Assembly (NCBI RefSeq): GCF_000382325.1
Contig: NZ_KB908056.1
Coordinates: 209,097-273,096, forward strand
DNA: 64,000 nucleotides
Reading direction: 5' to 3'
From: Woodsholea maritima DSM 17123
GTDB lineage: Bacteria; Pseudomonadota; Alphaproteobacteria; Caulobacterales; Maricaulaceae
A program made the translations under genes and the position numbers. Below, in pieces: positions 63,866 through 64,000 of the stretch; positions within the stretch are counted from its first letter, which is position 1; every line of letters starts with the position of its first letter. The notes under the pieces are model-generated. The model was given only the letters and a program-made list of their open reading frames with translations, searched no databases and had not been told where the DNA came from.

Positions 63866-63978
63866 GTCACCCCAAACTTGATTTGGGGTCCATGCCGGAC
63901 GCGTTGAGCCAAGTTCTGATCGATTAGAAATATACTGAAAGCTCACGGCATGGATGCCAGATCACGTCTGGCATGACA
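63866..63978. repeat. Dispersed repeat, family B
   Basis: 113 bp, starts GTCACCCCAAACTTGATTTG, includes GCCGGACGCGTTGAGCCAAG and CTCACGGCATGGATGCCAGA, ends CACGTCTGGCATGACA. Nearly identical to the copy at 56765. Confidence 0.9.
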
Positions 63979-63990
63979 AAATCAAAAAAT

Positions 63991-64000
63991 GTCATCCCGG
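63991..64000. repeat. Start of a further family A repeat, cut by the window end
   Basis: The last ten bases, GTCATCCCGG, are the left end of a family A unit following the B copy by 12 bases, the same order as in the other depots. Confidence 0.55.

Overview
The window is chromosomal DNA of a marine-type alphaproteobacterium, most likely from the Caulobacterales/Hyphomonadales/Maricaulales side. This rests on an aa3 cytochrome oxidase cluster in the order ctaC-ctaD-ctaB-coxF-ctaG-ctaE-DUF983-surf1, the order pmbA-cysQ-DUF4170-msbA/DUF374-waaA-lpxK-lpxL, a CoxF-like peptide, DUF2093 and a plant-type glutamate-cysteine ligase. The genus cannot be read from sequence alone. Almost every gene has the same fairly GC-rich codon use; the one clear exception is an AT-rich KAP NTPase gene behind uvrB.

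Layout. 1-3.9 kb: 3' part of trxB, a LolD/FtsX-type ABC pair with a His-rich loop, a LysR regulator and a C-rich RNA candidate ending in a strong terminator. 4-12.4 kb: CPBP protease, Dps, class I aminotransferase, a small membrane protein, a TonB-like anchored protein, threonine aldolase, a GH64/thaumatin-like protein, a CheY-like regulator and small secreted proteins. 12.6-16.6 kb: uvrB, the KAP NTPase, a decayed second copy of the uvrB 3' end, then dispersed palindromic repeats. 16.7-26 kb: argS, ispH-DUF1801-rnhA, NfeD/SPFH pair, peroxiredoxin, yqgE, an EAL phosphodiesterase and a RimJ-like acetyltransferase. 26-32.5 kb: cytochrome c oxidase structural and assembly genes on the minus strand. 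32.6-38.4 kb: TPR protein, tldD, a TonB-dependent receptor overlapping a two-lobed retropepsin-like protease. 38.5-48.6 kb: POT peptide transporter, gshA, rsmE, ubiA, MarR, enoyl-CoA hydratase, GNAT, ubiD and a degenerate receiver-GGDEF protein. 48.6-49.4 kb: a repeat depot. 49.4-64 kb: a small Flg_bbr_C-like protein, a dicarboxylate symporter, HxlR, a FrnE-like protein, pmbA, cysQ, DUF4170 and an MsbA-like exporter; a second repeat depot with arfB and a phosphatase on the opposite strand; then DUF374, waaA, lpxK, an lpxL-like gene, an M23 peptidase and DUF2093.

How the genes work together. Most of the window is core metabolism and envelope biogenesis: respiratory complex IV assembly, ubiquinone synthesis (ubiA, ubiD), isoprenoids (ispH), glutathione (gshA), the TldD/TldE protease pair, and the Kdo/lipid A/export pathway.

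The most unusual items are: (1) the KAP NTPase cassette between two copies of the uvrB 3' end; (2) an RNA candidate at 3773-3940 with C-rich, anti-Shine-Dalgarno-like loops; (3) an MsbA-like gene whose reading frame offers no ATG, GTG or TTG before its first membrane helix; (4) the TonB receptor/double-DTG protease pair with hairpins in its leader; (5) composite repeat mosaics, one of which splits the lipid A cluster. No phage, transposase, CRISPR array, rRNA or tRNA was seen.
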